64,000 bases of DNA from an uncultured Collinsella sp. (GCA_905208975.1 CAJLRE010000002.1:1-64000); one strand, 5' to 3'. Positions 14,743-23,744 are shown, counted from the stretch's first letter. Made by a program: numbers and translations. The notes: generated from the sequence alone by a model not told the origin.

Positions 14743-15510
14743 TTGAAAACAGATGAAAAGGAAGGAACGCCGAAGATTCCGTATGAGCGCCATGAACTGA
14801 TTCTCAATAAGCTTAAGGAGGTCGATCTGCTGAAGATCGACGAGCTCGCGGCCTTTATGCCCGATGTGTCGATGTCTACGCTTCGCCGTGATCTCAAAGA
14901 ACTTGAGAAGCGGGGGAGCATCGAGTATCTGACCGGCGGCGCGGTTAAGTTGCATTCCGCGGCTCACGAGGCGAGCGTTTTTGAGAAGGGTGCGCAGCGG
15001 AGCAGCGAGAAGGACCTGATCGCGCGTTGTGCGGCGGCGGAGGTCGAGGACGGTGAGACGGTCTATGTCGACTCCGGTACCACCGCGACGGCGCTCCTGA
15101 GCCTGCTCGTCGACAAGCCGGTGACTATCTACACCACCAACGGCTATGCATGTCGGTTTACGGGCGAGCTTGCTGCTAAGGTGGTGGTAATTGGCAGCGA
15201 CTTCAACCCCGTTACCTGCTCGCTCGCCGGTCCTATGGTTGAGAGCGCGCTGCGCGAGCTGTACTTTGACCGGGCGTTTATAGGTGTCAACGCGGTGGAC
15301 GAGGACCGCGGCATCATGACGCCAGGTTATCCCGAGGCTATCAAAAAACGTATCGTGATGCAGAATTCCCAGGCGAGTTACGTACTCGCCGATAGCTCCA
15401 AGTTCCACGTGTTTTCAAATGTAAAGGTGTGCGACCTGGAGGGCTTTACTGTTATTTCCGACAAGCGCGACGCCAAAATCGGCGAACGCGTCAAAATGAT
15501 CACGGCCTAG
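14743..15510 (+). CDS. DeoR/GlpR-family transcriptional regulator
   Basis: A 255-residue repressor-type protein. An N-terminal winged helix (about residues 15-70: YERHELILNKLKEVDLLKID, SMSTLRRDLKELEKRG) is followed by the DeoRC sugar-phosphate-sensing domain with VDSGTTATALLSLL, YTTNGYACR and FIGVNAVDEDRGIMTP. It starts at TTG 14743, with GGAG six bases upstream. It probably controls the adjacent isomerase/PTS genes in response to a sugar phosphate; their original promoter region has been lost at the rearrangement upstream of 12399. Confidence 0.9.
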   Translation: MKTDEKEGTPKIPYERHELILNKLKEVDLLKIDELAAFMPDVSMSTLRRDLKELEKRGSIEYLTGGAVKLHSAAHEASVFEKGAQRSSEKDLIARCAAAEVEDGETVYVDSGTTATALLSLLVDKPVTIYTTNGYACRFTGELAAKVVVIGSDFNPVTCSLAGPMVESALRELYFDRAFIGVNAVDEDRGIMTPGYPEAIKKRIVMQNSQASYVLADSSKFHVFSNVKVCDLEGFTVISDKRDAKIGERVKMITA

Positions 15511-15562
15511 GACACTGGGGCATCGCATCTTGCCCTCAAGCCGTTGCCCATGTAACGAAGCG

Positions 15563-15582
15563 TGGGGCAAACGTGCGCCCCA
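15563..15582. terminator. hairpin between convergent genes
   Basis: TGGGGC (15563-15568) pairs with GCCCCA (15577-15582) between the DeoR gene and the HAD gene. The T-tract is weak. Confidence 0.35.
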
Positions 15583-15597
15583 TTCCTGATTTGGGGA

Positions 15598-16356
15598 CTA
15601 GCTTAGTTCGTCGGCTATTTGGTGCTCGTAGAAGGCTTCTACTACGGCGTTAAAGTCGCGGGCGAAGTCTTCCATGGTTCCACGCCAGGTGGCTCGGCCG
15701 GGCTTTCCTTGGCCCACATAGGCGGTTTGAATGCCGCAGTCGGGGCTGGGGAAATCGCGCTTGGGGTCGTTGCCCACCATGAGGACCTCATGTGGCTCGA
15801 GCCCCATGACCTGCAGCTGCTCAAGATAATATGTGGCATCGGGCTTGCAGCGCGTAGCGTTGCCCATGTGCGTTACGAGCTCGAAGGGCGCGTCTGTCAG
15901 CTCGCCCCAGCCCATGCGGCACTCGATGGCGCCTTGAGGAAAGCTGGGGTTGGTGAAGAGCGCGCAGCGCAGCCCTGCGTCCTGTACGGCTTGAAGCGCG
16001 GCGTGCGCACCCGGCATGGCTTTTGCGTTGATCATGTCATCGTTCTTGTACGGCAGAACTTCGTGATCGTAGTAGGTAAACGCCTCGTAGATAAGTGGGT
16101 CCGAGAGGCAAATGCCGCACCGGCGCTCGACCTCGGTCTGGTAAAACTCAAGATTGGTGCGATTGTCCGTGCTGCTGCGGCGATTGGCGTTGAGGTCGAC
16201 CAGGATGGTGCCGAGGCGCGCCATCGTGCCCCCGCGGCTGCGACGTCCGATATCCGCGAGCATCGACGAGACATCCTTAAAATAGCGAAGGATGAACGCG
16301 TTGAGGTTGATGCTAAGAAGCGTCTCGTCCATATCGAAAACGACTGCTTTGAGCAC
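15598..16356 (-). CDS. HAD-family hydrolase
   Basis: A 252-residue HAD phosphatase with an alpha-helical cap (subfamily I). Motif I is VVFDMDETLLSIN, motif II ALFTNPSFP, motif III the Lys in RCKPDATYYL, and motif IV VLMVGNDPKRDF. The start is GTG 16356 with AAAGGT six bases upstream. It is transcribed away from rpsA. Substrate unknown; nothing in the context indicates it. Confidence 0.88.
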   Translation of the reverse strand: MLKAVVFDMDETLLSINLNAFILRYFKDVSSMLADIGRRSRGGTMARLGTILVDLNANRRSSTDNRTNLEFYQTEVERRCGICLSDPLIYEAFTYYDHEVLPYKNDDMINAKAMPGAHAALQAVQDAGLRCALFTNPSFPQGAIECRMGWGELTDAPFELVTHMGNATRCKPDATYYLEQLQVMGLEPHEVLMVGNDPKRDFPSPDCGIQTAYVGQGKPGRATWRGTMEDFARDFNAVVEAFYEHQIADELS

Positions 16357-16671
16357 GCGGGCACCTTTCTCGAAAAATCGTTCCAGAATCGTATGTCTGG
16401 GATACTTTACCCCAAAGCAGTGTGCCTAGCTGCTCATCGTCAACTTGTGGAGACAGTCGTTCACAAGATTGCGAAAAAGTCTCCATACGAGTAAAAAATC
16501 GCAGTTCACGCTTGAAATCGAAGCGATTTCCCCGTAATCTATACGGACGTGATTGCATAAGCGTCACATCAGTATCTGTCGGCTCCCGAGTGTTCCTAAA
16601 CGTTGTGTGCTTGTCGCACCCATCTGTAGGTCCTAGCAATCGGGGCCCCGTAGTTCGAAAGGGGTCCACCT
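16357..16671. other. divergent promoter region of HAD gene and rpsA
   Basis: A 315-bp gap. A perfect 7-bp palindrome, GAAATCG-AAG-CGATTTC (16514-16530), is the only clear element. No unambiguous hexamer pair was identified, and no gene is supported. Confidence 0.4.
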
Positions 16672-17838
16672 TTGAGTGAGATTCAGAACTCGTCCATTTT
16701 CTCTCTTGACGATGTCAACGAGGAGGAGATGAACAACCTCATCGACGGTACGATTACCGACTTTGATGAGGGCGATCTCGTTAACGGCACTGTCGTTAAG
16801 ATCGAGCATGACGAGGTGCTCGTTGACATCGGATTCAAGTCCGAGGGCGTTATCCCGGTCCGCGAGCTGTCCATCCGCAAGGACGCTAACCCTGCAGACA
16901 TCGTTGCACTCGGTGATCCCATCGAGGCCCTGGTTCTCCAGAAGGAGGACAAGGACGGTCGTCTGGTCCTGTCCAAGAAGCGTGCCGAGTACGAGCGTGC
17001 TTGGAACCGCATCGAGGAGAAGTTCAACTCCGGCGAGAACGTCGAGGGCGAGGTTATCGAGGTTGTCAAGGGCGGCCTGATCCTCGACATCGGCCTGCGC
17101 GGCTTCCTGCCCGCTTCCCTCGTCGACCTCCGTCGCGTCAAGGACCTCACCTCCTACATGGGCACCCGCATCGAGGCCCGCGTCATCGAGATGGACCGCA
17201 ACCGCAACAACGTCGTCCTCTCCCGTCGCGTCGTGCTCGAGGAGTCCCGTAAGGCCGAGCGCTCCGAGATCCTGTCCAAGCTCAAGTCTGGCATGCGTCT
17301 CCAGGGCACCGTTTCCTCCATCGTCGACTTCGGCGCCTTCGTCGACCTCGGCGGTATCGACGGCCTCATCCACATCTCCGAGCTCTCCTGGAACCACGTC
17401 AACCATCCTTCCGAGGTTGTCAAGGTCGGCCAGGAGGTCGAGGTCGAGGTTCTCGACGTCGACCTCAACCGCGAGCGCATCTCCCTGGGTCTCAAGCAGA
17501 CCACCGAGGATCCGTGGCGCGCACTGGTCAAGAAGTACCCCGTCGGCGCTATCGTCGAGGGCACGGTGACCAAGCTTGTCCCGTTTGGCGCTTTCGTCGA
17601 CCTGGGCGAGGGCATCGAGGGCCTTGTGCACATCTCCGAGATGGCCAACAAGCACGTCGATCAGCCTTCTCAGGTCACCCACGTGGGCGACAAGGTTCAG
17701 GTCAAGGTCATGGAGATCGACCTCGACCGTCGTCGTATCTCCCTGTCCATGAAGTCCGCTGCTGAGACTCTGGGCGTCGAGATCGAGGTTACCCCGCTGC
17801 CTTCCGAGAAGAAGGACGAGGAGACCGACGCCGAGTAA
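16672..17838 (+). CDS. rpsA: 30S ribosomal protein S1
   Basis: A 388-residue protein with four S1 (OB-fold) repeats: about residues 35-105 (DFDEGDLVNGTVVKIEHDEV), 122-187, 208-276 (GMRLQGTVSSIVDFGAFVDL) and 293-362 (VGAIVEGTVTKLVPFGAFVD). It binds mRNA on the small subunit. Four repeats are usual for actinobacterial and low-GC Gram-positive S1, against six in E. coli. The start is TTG 16672 with GAAAGGGG seven bases upstream, reading MSEIQNSSIF. An acidic tail follows the last repeat. Codon use is strongly biased toward C-ending codons, fitting high expression. Confidence 0.96.
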   Translation: MSEIQNSSIFSLDDVNEEEMNNLIDGTITDFDEGDLVNGTVVKIEHDEVLVDIGFKSEGVIPVRELSIRKDANPADIVALGDPIEALVLQKEDKDGRLVLSKKRAEYERAWNRIEEKFNSGENVEGEVIEVVKGGLILDIGLRGFLPASLVDLRRVKDLTSYMGTRIEARVIEMDRNRNNVVLSRRVVLEESRKAERSEILSKLKSGMRLQGTVSSIVDFGAFVDLGGIDGLIHISELSWNHVNHPSEVVKVGQEVEVEVLDVDLNRERISLGLKQTTEDPWRALVKKYPVGAIVEGTVTKLVPFGAFVDLGEGIEGLVHISEMANKHVDQPSQVTHVGDKVQVKVMEIDLDRRRISLSMKSAAETLGVEIEVTPLPSEKKDEETDAE

Positions 17839-17862
17839 ATCGGTTTGACGATCACTTGTTTT

Positions 17863-17896
17863 AAGGGATCCGTCCGTAATGGACGGGTCCCTTTTT
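17863..17896 (+). terminator. rpsA terminator
   Basis: AGGGATCCGTCC pairs with GGACGGGTCCCT (one wobble) around GTAAT, followed by five T residues in total. Confidence 0.92.
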
Positions 17897-17978
17897 GCAT
17901 TTACTGCCGAGATGTTCGGTAGTGCCTGCGCGTAACGCTGCTTGGGCTATTCGCTTGCTATTGAGTTGTCGGTGCATG

Positions 17979-18085
17979 AAAAAACGCCGACATCCCGCCT
18001 CGGGGAGGAGGCGGGAACGCACCGAGTAGACGGAGGGGTGCGGAGCGCGGTCGCGTCTCGACTGACAACGTTGCCCATCGGCGTT
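17979..18085 (-). ncRNA. candidate structured RNA (three-stem) beside rnpB
   Basis: Read on the minus strand, AACGCCGA (18078-18085) pairs with TCGGCGTT (17983-17990). This closes a junction with two internal hairpins: CGCACC/GGTGCG (18018-18023 with 18037-18042) and CCCGCCTC/GAGGCGGG (17994-18001 with 18008-18015). Six T residues follow the closing stem directly. A TACAAT sits just upstream on that strand. This looks like a small RNA or attenuator, but I recognise no known family, and no minus-strand gene follows downstream. Confidence 0.4.
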
Positions 18086-18179
18086 CCTATTGTACTGCAT
18101 GACATGGTTCTTGGTTTATCGTGTCGAGCGCTTGTGTTGTGCCGCTGCCTATGCTGACGGTGTGCTACACTCTTGCACT

Positions 18180-18543
18180 GCTGAGTGGGCCAGACGGTCG
18201 CGCGATGTGCTGCTTGCAGCACGCGTGAGGAAAGTCCGGGCTCCAGAGGGCGGGATGCCGGCTAACGGCCGGGCGGAGTGATCCGACGGAAAGCGCCGCA
18301 GAAAAGAAGACTCCCACCTGCGCCGCAAGGCGTAAAGGGAAAAGCTGAAACGGTGGTGTAAGAGACCACCAGCGTCGTGGCAACACGGCGGCTTGGCAAG
18401 CCCCATCCGGAGCAAGCGCGAATAGGAACGCTATGGGCCGGCCCGGTCCGCGTTCGGGTAGCGTGCGTGGAGCTGCACGGTAACGTGCAGACAAGATAAA
18501 TGACCGTTCACGACAGAACCCGGCTTACAAGCCCACTCAGCAC
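18180..18543 (+). ncRNA. rnpB: RNase P RNA (type A)
   Basis: The catalytic RNA that trims tRNA 5' leaders. The paired ends are GCTGAGTGGGC-type 5' sequence near 18179-18190 and GCCCACTCAGC at the 3' end near 18531-18541. Conserved core blocks include GAGGAAAGTCCGGGCTCC (about 18227-18244), the GCCGCAGAAAAGAAGACTCC region, and AGGAACGC..ATGGGCC. A TACACT with a preceding TG (18166-18171) is a plausible extended -10. Ends are approximate to a few bases. Confidence 0.95.
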
Positions 18544-18562
18544 TTTGTTGACGCTGCGACGT

Positions 18563-18650
18563 CGTCAGCTGGCCGATTTGGCGCTCATTCGTCGGTCGCC
18601 GCCATAAGGCGTGCTCCCTCCTCTTTCGGGCCAAATCGACTCAGCTGACG
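18563..18650. repeat. long imperfect inverted repeat after rnpB
   Basis: CGTCAGCTGGCCGATTTGG (18563-18581) is nearly complementary to CCAAATCGACTCAGCTGACG (18631-18650): 9 bp plus 7 bp with an internal bulge. It directly follows rnpB and may be involved in its 3' end formation; no T-tract follows. Confidence 0.6.
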
Positions 18651-18652
18651 CC

Positions 18653-18738
18653 GTCTCGCTGTTTTTGTCTGATCATCGGCGGTTCCGTTCTTAGCGTCTC
18701 GCTGTAATTGCCTGGTCATCGGCGATTCCATTCTTTTT
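18653..18738. repeat. tandem 43-bp imperfect repeat
   Basis: Two adjacent units (18653-18695, 18696-18738) both begin GTCTCGCTGT and share TCATCGGCG.TTCC.TTCTT, with roughly 80% identity by eye. Together with the preceding inverted repeat they fill the gap between rnpB and the YigZ gene. Confidence 0.6.
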
Positions 18739-18809
18739 ACTGGGGTTTTCGGTACGGGCTTTGCCGTATTATTGAGGCTGTTTGTTGCTTTGCTTGTGTT
18801 TGAGGGGCT

Positions 18810-19448
18810 TTGTTGGACAGCTATTTTACTCTGCAATCGAATATTGAGGCTACGGGTGAGTTCGTCGATCGCAAGAGCCGGTTTATTGCCCAGCTGGTCC
18901 ATATTGAGTCCGAGGACGAGGCAAACACCTTTATCGAGATGGTTCGCAAGCGTCATTACGACGCCCGGCACAATGTTCCCGCGTGGATTTTGGTCGATGG
19001 ACGCGAGCGCCAGAGCGACGATGGTGAGCCGAGCCGCACGAGCGGTATGCCGACGCTCGAGGTGTTGCGCGGTGCGGAGCTCAAAAATGTTTGCTGCGTA
19101 GTGACGCGCTATTTTGGCGGCACGCTGTTGGGGCCGGGCGGCCTGGTTCGCGCCTATACTGCGGCGACGCAAGCGGCGGTGGCCGCGGCTCAGGAGGCCG
19201 GGCAGATCGTCGAGATGACGAGTGTCGTGCCTGTTGACGTGCATGTGGCCTATCCGCAGTATGAGCAGGTGCTTCGCTTGGCCCAGGATTCCGGTGCCAA
19301 GGTTTCGGATACCGAGTACGCGGATGCCGTGACACTTCATTTGGTGTTTAAGGCGGGGGAGCAGGAGTCGTTTTGCGCTAAGATGCGCGAGCTTATGGCG
19401 GGGCGCGAGGAGATTGAGGTCAGCACTCCCGAATTTGCCGAGTTCTAA
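18810..19448 (+). CDS. YigZ/IMPACT family protein
   Basis: A 212-residue protein of the UPF0029/IMPACT family. The N-terminal domain carries the signatures GEFVDRKSRFIAQLVHIESE, DGEPSRTSGMPTLEVLRG and VVTRYFGGTLLGPGGLVRAY; a ferredoxin-like C-terminal domain of about 70 residues follows. The length is standard. The function is not settled; the eukaryotic relative binds GCN1 and the bacterial ones are thought to act on nucleic acids or translation. The start is TTG 18810 with GAGGGG five bases upstream. Confidence 0.9.
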   Translation: MLDSYFTLQSNIEATGEFVDRKSRFIAQLVHIESEDEANTFIEMVRKRHYDARHNVPAWILVDGRERQSDDGEPSRTSGMPTLEVLRGAELKNVCCVVTRYFGGTLLGPGGLVRAYTAATQAAVAAAQEAGQIVEMTSVVPVDVHVAYPQYEQVLRLAQDSGAKVSDTEYADAVTLHLVFKAGEQESFCAKMRELMAGREEIEVSTPEFAEF

Positions 19449-19451
19449 CGG

Positions 19452-19503
19452 CGACGGCCGGCGTGCTTTTGGACGGATCCCAAGCACACCGACCGTCGTT
19501 TTA
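19452..19503 (+). terminator. terminator after the YigZ gene
   Basis: ACGGCCGGCGTGCTT pairs (two wobbles) with AAGCACACCGACCGT, followed by CGTTTTA; placed between convergent genes. Confidence 0.85.
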
Positions 19504-19515
19504 TGTCGCTGCCGT

Positions 19516-19962
19516 TTACTCGGCGAGCTGCTTTAGTACATCACAGGCGATTTCGACGGCATCGTCGATGCAACCGGGACAGCTGCGGAGCGGACCCTTG
19601 TCCGATCCGATGCCCTTGAGCGTGCCGCAGACGGTCGTCGTGTTCTTCTCGCCAAAGCGCTTGGCAATCTCGCGCGACAGTTTGTAGGTCTGGCCCTTGG
19701 TCTTGGGGTTTTCCATGCCATCGCTCATTACAAAGCCCATGATGGCCACGGCGCCCGAGATGGCACCGCAAGTTTCGGTCATGCCGCCCATGCCGGCGCC
19801 AAAGCCCTCGGTGAGGGTAAAGGCGACCTGGGGGTCGAGCCCGACGGCGGGCGCGAGCGTGCAGGCGACGGCCTGCGCGCAGTTAAAGCCGCGGGCGTGG
19901 TATTCGGCAGCCTGAGCCTGGCAGGTGGCAGTGTTGAGCTGAGTGGTATCAATCTGCTTCAT
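19516..19962 (-). CDS. C_GCAxxG_C_C family redox-type protein
   Basis: A 148-residue protein of the C_GCAxxG_C_C family, small cysteine-rich proteins of anaerobes often listed as putative redox or electron-transfer proteins. The family pattern is visible as GFNCAQAVACTLAP, GFGAGMGGMTETCGAISGAV and the C-terminal CPGCIDDAVEIACDVL. The ATG at 19962 has AAGGAG six bases upstream; the frame stays open further upstream but without family resemblance. It is next to, and divergent from, a sulfur amino-acid enzyme gene, with about 230 bp between. Confidence 0.88.
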   Translation of the reverse strand: MKQIDTTQLNTATCQAQAAEYHARGFNCAQAVACTLAPAVGLDPQVAFTLTEGFGAGMGGMTETCGAISGAVAIMGFVMSDGMENPKTKGQTYKLSREIAKRFGEKNTTTVCGTLKGIGSDKGPLRSCPGCIDDAVEIACDVLKQLAE

Positions 19963-20196
19963 CGGTGTCTCCTTGATTGCGGTGTACCCGCCTATGGTAC
20001 CCTTGCTGGCGCATTCGCTTATCGAGACCGCAGTGCATATCTCATTGTTTTTCGCCATCGAACACTTTCTTAAGATTTGGGACAAATAAACCTGATTAAT
20101 TTGTCCCATAACCTATCGGCGGGATGGGTTGAGAGGGGTGCGGGGTAGCGGTATCGTAAACCGAATAAAAACAAAACCCAAGTAAGGGAGTTGGAT

Positions 20197-21480
20197 ATGA
20201 GCGAGCAGACCATCGGAACTACATGTGTTCAGGGCGGCTATCATCCGGGCGATGCGGAGCCGCGCCAGGTGCCCATCTACCAGTCCACCACGTGGAAGTA
20301 CGACACGTCCGAGCACATGGGCAAGCTGTTTGACCTGGAGGAGTCGGGCTACTTCTACAGCCGCCTGCAGAACCCCACGTGCGATCTGGTCGCTGCCAAG
20401 ATCTGCGAGATGGAGGGTGGTACCGCGGCGATGCTCACGAGCTCGGGCATGGCTGCGAACTTCCTCGCGATCTTTAACGTTGCCGGTGCCGGCGATCACG
20501 TGGTCGCAAGCTCTGCCATCTACGGCGGTACCTACAACCTGCTCGCCCACACCATGGGTCGTATGGGCGTCACCTGCACCTTTGTTGCCCCCGACTGCAC
20601 CGATGAGGAGCTCGAGGCCGCCTTTAAGCCCAATACCAAGCTCGTCTTTGGCGAGACGATTGCCAACCCCGCCCTTGCCGTGCTCGATATTGAGCGCTTT
20701 GCCAAGGCCGCGCATGACCACGGCGTGCCGCTGATGGTCGACAACACCTTCCCGACGCCCGTGATGTGCCGTCCCTTTGAGTGGGGCGCCGACATCGTCA
20801 CGCACTCTACCACCAAGTACATGGATGGGCATGCGGCCTACCTGGGTGGCGTGATCGTCGACCACGGCCAGTTTGACTGGATGGCCCATGCAGACAAGTT
20901 CCCGGGTCTCACCACGCCCGACGAGAGCTATCACGGCGTGACCTATGCCGAGAAGTTCGGTCGCGAGGGTGCCTTCATTACCAAGGCAACCGCTCAGCTC
21001 ATGCGCGACCTCGGCCCCATGCAGAACCCGCAGGCGGCCTTCTTCCTGAACAGCTCGCTCGAGAGCCTGCATGTACGCATGCCGCGTCATTGTGAGAACG
21101 GCCTGGCCGTTGCCAAGTTCCTGCAGAGTCATCCCAAGGTGCGCTTTGTGAGCTATCCGGGCCTGGAGGGCGATAAGTACTATGACCTGGCTCAGAAGTA
21201 CATGCCCAACGGTACCTGCGGCGTCGTGAGCTTTGGCTTTAACGGTGGTCGCGCGGCGGCCGAGACCTTTATGAAGAGCCTTAAGCTCGCCCAGATCGCC
21301 ACGCATGTGGCAGACGCCCGCACCTGCTGCCTGCATCCCGCTAACGCCACGCATCGCCAAATGAACGATGAGGAGCTCATCGCCTGCGGCATCTCCGCCG
21401 ACATGGTGCGCCTGTCGTGCGGCCTCGAGGACACGGCCGATCTGATTGCCGACCTTGAGCAGGCGCTCGAGCAGTGCTAG
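20197..21480 (+). CDS. O-acetylhomoserine sulfhydrylase / methionine gamma-lyase-type PLP enzyme
   Basis: A 427-residue Cys/Met metabolism PLP-dependent enzyme (fold type I). Family stretches include VPIYQSTTWKYDTSEH, YFYSRLQNPTCDLVAAKICE, SSAIYGGTYNLLAHTM, MVDNTFPTPV and HSTTKYMDGH, whose Lys (about residue 207) binds PLP. Length and the long insert before MRDLGPMQNPQAAF fit O-acetylhomoserine aminocarboxypropyltransferases, which make homocysteine from sulfide. Methionine gamma-lyase activity is an alternative. The ATG at 20197 has GGGAG six bases upstream. Confidence 0.88.
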   Translation: MSEQTIGTTCVQGGYHPGDAEPRQVPIYQSTTWKYDTSEHMGKLFDLEESGYFYSRLQNPTCDLVAAKICEMEGGTAAMLTSSGMAANFLAIFNVAGAGDHVVASSAIYGGTYNLLAHTMGRMGVTCTFVAPDCTDEELEAAFKPNTKLVFGETIANPALAVLDIERFAKAAHDHGVPLMVDNTFPTPVMCRPFEWGADIVTHSTTKYMDGHAAYLGGVIVDHGQFDWMAHADKFPGLTTPDESYHGVTYAEKFGREGAFITKATAQLMRDLGPMQNPQAAFFLNSSLESLHVRMPRHCENGLAVAKFLQSHPKVRFVSYPGLEGDKYYDLAQKYMPNGTCGVVSFGFNGGRAAAETFMKSLKLAQIATHVADARTCCLHPANATHRQMNDEELIACGISADMVRLSCGLEDTADLIADLEQALEQC

Positions 21481-21553
21481 GCTAGCGTTCGCACAAGTCG
21501 CCGATGCTGGCAGAAAGCTTCGGCGACCTTTAGTTCCGATTCCGTAGGCGGGA

Positions 21554-21595
21554 CCCCAATCGCGACTGTTCGCAGGCGATTGGGGCCCCGTTTTT
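21554..21595 (+). terminator. terminator after the PLP enzyme gene
   Basis: CCCCAATCGC (21554-21563) pairs with GCGATTGGGG (21576-21585), followed by CCCCGTTTTT. Confidence 0.88.
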
Positions 21596-21621
21596 GCGTT
21601 GCACCACTCGAAAGGATGGAT

Positions 21622-22926
21622 ATGGAGAAAACTGCAGAGCAGCTGCGCCGCGAGCACATTGCCCTTGAGGGCGACACCCATGGCAAGAACAAGTGGGCGA
21701 TTCTGTTTACCGTGCTCATCATGACGTTTATGGTGTGTCTGGATTCGACCGTCGTGACCGTGGCGCTGCCCGTGATACAAAAGGAGCTGGGTGTGGGCCT
21801 CGATCGCATTCAGCTGGTAAGCTCGGTGTATCTGCTTGCGACATGCGTGGCTATGCTGCCGTTTGGCCGCTTGGGCGACGTGCGCGGCAAGGTGGGCGTA
21901 TTCCAGCTGGGCGTAATCGTTTTTACGGCCGGCTCGCTGCTTTGCGGCCTTTCGAGTTCGCTCGAAGTTCTTATTCTGGCACGCATTGTGCAGGGCGTCG
22001 GCTGCGCGGCGGCCATGGCTAACAACATGGGTATCATCACCGAGTCGTTTCCGGCGCGCGAGCGCGGTCGTGCCATGGGTATTCTCGCGACCTTCGTGGC
22101 CCTCGGCATGATGTGTGGCCCCGTGCTGGGCGGCATGCTGGTGGCAAGCTTTCCCTGGGAGAGCATCTTCCTCATCAACCTGCCCATTGGCGTCATCTCG
22201 TTTATCGTGGGGCTCTATACGCTGCCGCATGTTAAGCCGGAGGCTGGCGAGCGCCCCATGTCCCTGATCGAGGCTGCTCGTCGCTGCTTTGCAAATTCGG
22301 CCTTCACCATCAACCTCGCCTGCATGCTCATCGTGTTCGTTGGTATTGGCGCATCCGAGTTTATCCTGCCGTTCTATTTTCAGGACGCCCACGGCTTTGG
22401 TTCCGACATCTCTGGACTACTCTTTTTGGCGTTGCCGATGGTGAATGCCTTTATCGGCCCGCTTTCGGGTACGGTTTCGGACCGTGTTGGCTGCGAGGGC
22501 CCCACGGCGGTCGGCCTGGGTGTGTACGTGTGCGGTCTCTTTGCGGTGAGCACGCTCAACGAGCATTCCTCCATCCTTGTGATCGTGTGCTGCGTCGCAT
22601 TTATGTCGCTCGGTACGTCGATTTTCCAAAGCCCTAACAACTCCCTGTATATGGGTTCGGCCCCGCGCGAGGCGCTCGGTTTTGCGGGCAGCTTGGGCAG
22701 TTTGGCGCGCTACGCTGGCATGGCATTCGGCATTACGGTGGCGTCGCATATCCTGTATGGGCAGATGAGCGTGGCGATGGGCGAGGCCGTAACCAGTTTC
22801 GTTGCAGGCCGTCCGGATGTATTCCTATTCGGTTTTCGCTCGGTGTTCTACGTGCTTATGGCTGTGGCCGCTGTGGGTTTTGCGCTCGCCATGGTGCGTT
22901 TGGTGAGGATGCGCGCCCGCCATTAG
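21622..22926 (+). CDS. MFS transporter, DHA2/EmrB-like
   Basis: A 434-residue membrane exporter. The first helix carries the drug:H+ antiporter signature DSTVVTVALPVIQKELG, followed by the loop motif GRLGDVRGKVGV and motif C-like GMMCGPVLGGMLV. About 13-14 hydrophobic segments are expected for this group, at the short end for DHA2. Substrates are unknown. The start at 21622 (MEKTAEQ) has AAAGG six bases upstream; an ATG two codons earlier overlaps that site. It probably forms its own unit after the terminator at 21554. Confidence 0.88.
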   Translation: MEKTAEQLRREHIALEGDTHGKNKWAILFTVLIMTFMVCLDSTVVTVALPVIQKELGVGLDRIQLVSSVYLLATCVAMLPFGRLGDVRGKVGVFQLGVIVFTAGSLLCGLSSSLEVLILARIVQGVGCAAAMANNMGIITESFPARERGRAMGILATFVALGMMCGPVLGGMLVASFPWESIFLINLPIGVISFIVGLYTLPHVKPEAGERPMSLIEAARRCFANSAFTINLACMLIVFVGIGASEFILPFYFQDAHGFGSDISGLLFLALPMVNAFIGPLSGTVSDRVGCEGPTAVGLGVYVCGLFAVSTLNEHSSILVIVCCVAFMSLGTSIFQSPNNSLYMGSAPREALGFAGSLGSLARYAGMAFGITVASHILYGQMSVAMGEAVTSFVAGRPDVFLFGFRSVFYVLMAVAAVGFALAMVRLVRMRARH

Positions 22927-23084
22927 CGTGTTGGGAGGCTGCCTGCCACGTATTCGCGCCGTCCCAAAAAGACTGGTTTGTGGTGCGATGCGGCTTGTGT
23001 GACAGGCGGGGGTCGGTCCGTGGTAGACTATCGAACAACGTTTATTAATCGCGCGGTATCGTTGCCGCGAGAAGGGGTTGCGCC

Positions 23085-23663
23085 ATGCAGGAGCTTGAGG
23101 ATCGTATTCGCCATGACGGCATCGTAAAGGCCGGTAACGTCCTTAAGGTTGATGCCTTCCTCAACCACCAGTGCGACGTTGAGCTGTTCGACCACATGGG
23201 CGCCGAGTGGGCCCGTCTGTTCAAGAATGTTGAGATCAACAAGATCCTGACGATTGAGGCTTCGGGCATTGGTATGGCTTGCATTGCAGCCCAGCACTTT
23301 GGCGGCGTGCCGGTGGTCTTTGCCAAGAAGGCCCAGTCCATTAACCTCGACGGCGAGCAGTATGCCACGACCATCTACTCCTTTACCAAGCAGAAGGAGT
23401 ACCCGGTCATCGTTGGCAAGCGTTTCTTGTCCGAGGGCGACAAGGTCCTGATCATCGACGACTTCTTGGCCAACGGCTGCGCGCTCGAGGGTCTTATCAA
23501 GATCTGCGAGGCTGCGGGTGCCGAGGTGTCCGGTATTGGCATTGCGGTGGAGAAGGGCTTCCAGGGCGGTGGCGATAAGCTCCGCGAGCGCGGCTTCCGC
23601 GTTGAAAGCCTAGCCCGTATCGCCGATATGGACTGCGATACCGGCGAGATCACCTTCGCCTAA
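23085..23663 (+). CDS. xpt: xanthine phosphoribosyltransferase
   Basis: A 192-residue purine salvage enzyme converting xanthine and PRPP to XMP. The PRPP-binding loop is [17 protein letters not shown], and other Xpt stretches are [34 protein letters not shown] and [17 protein letters not shown]. Length equals the family norm. GAGAAGGGG precedes the ATG. In firmicutes xpt is usually under a guanine riboswitch; I found no purine aptamer core in the 158 bp upstream. A strong terminator follows. Confidence 0.96.
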   Translation: MQELEDRIRHDGIVKAGNVLKVDAFLNHQCDVELFDHMGAEWARLFKNVEINKILTIEASGIGMACIAAQHFGGVPVVFAKKAQSINLDGEQYATTIYSFTKQKEYPVIVGKRFLSEGDKVLIIDDFLANGCALEGLIKICEAAGAEVSGIGIAVEKGFQGGGDKLRERGFRVESLARIADMDCDTGEITFA

Positions 23664-23692
23664 GCGCGCAACACAAGCGATTGGTATGCGAT

Positions 23693-23727
23693 GTGACAAA
23701 GGGACTTTCCCTTTGTCACATTTTTTA
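23693..23727 (+). terminator. xpt terminator
   Basis: TGTGACAAAGGGA pairs perfectly with TCCCTTTGTCACA around a 3-nt loop, followed by six T residues. Confidence 0.95.
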
Positions 23728-23744
23728 TGAGGGGAGGTGTTGAT

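Noticed and set aside
20113..22392. A 759-codon minus-strand frame.
   Set aside because: Antisense to the PLP enzyme and MFS genes, crossing their intergenic terminator; no domain recognisable.
22927..23084. A purine riboswitch ahead of xpt.
   Set aside because: No paired P1 or conserved loop sequences of the purine aptamer could be found in the 158-bp gap.
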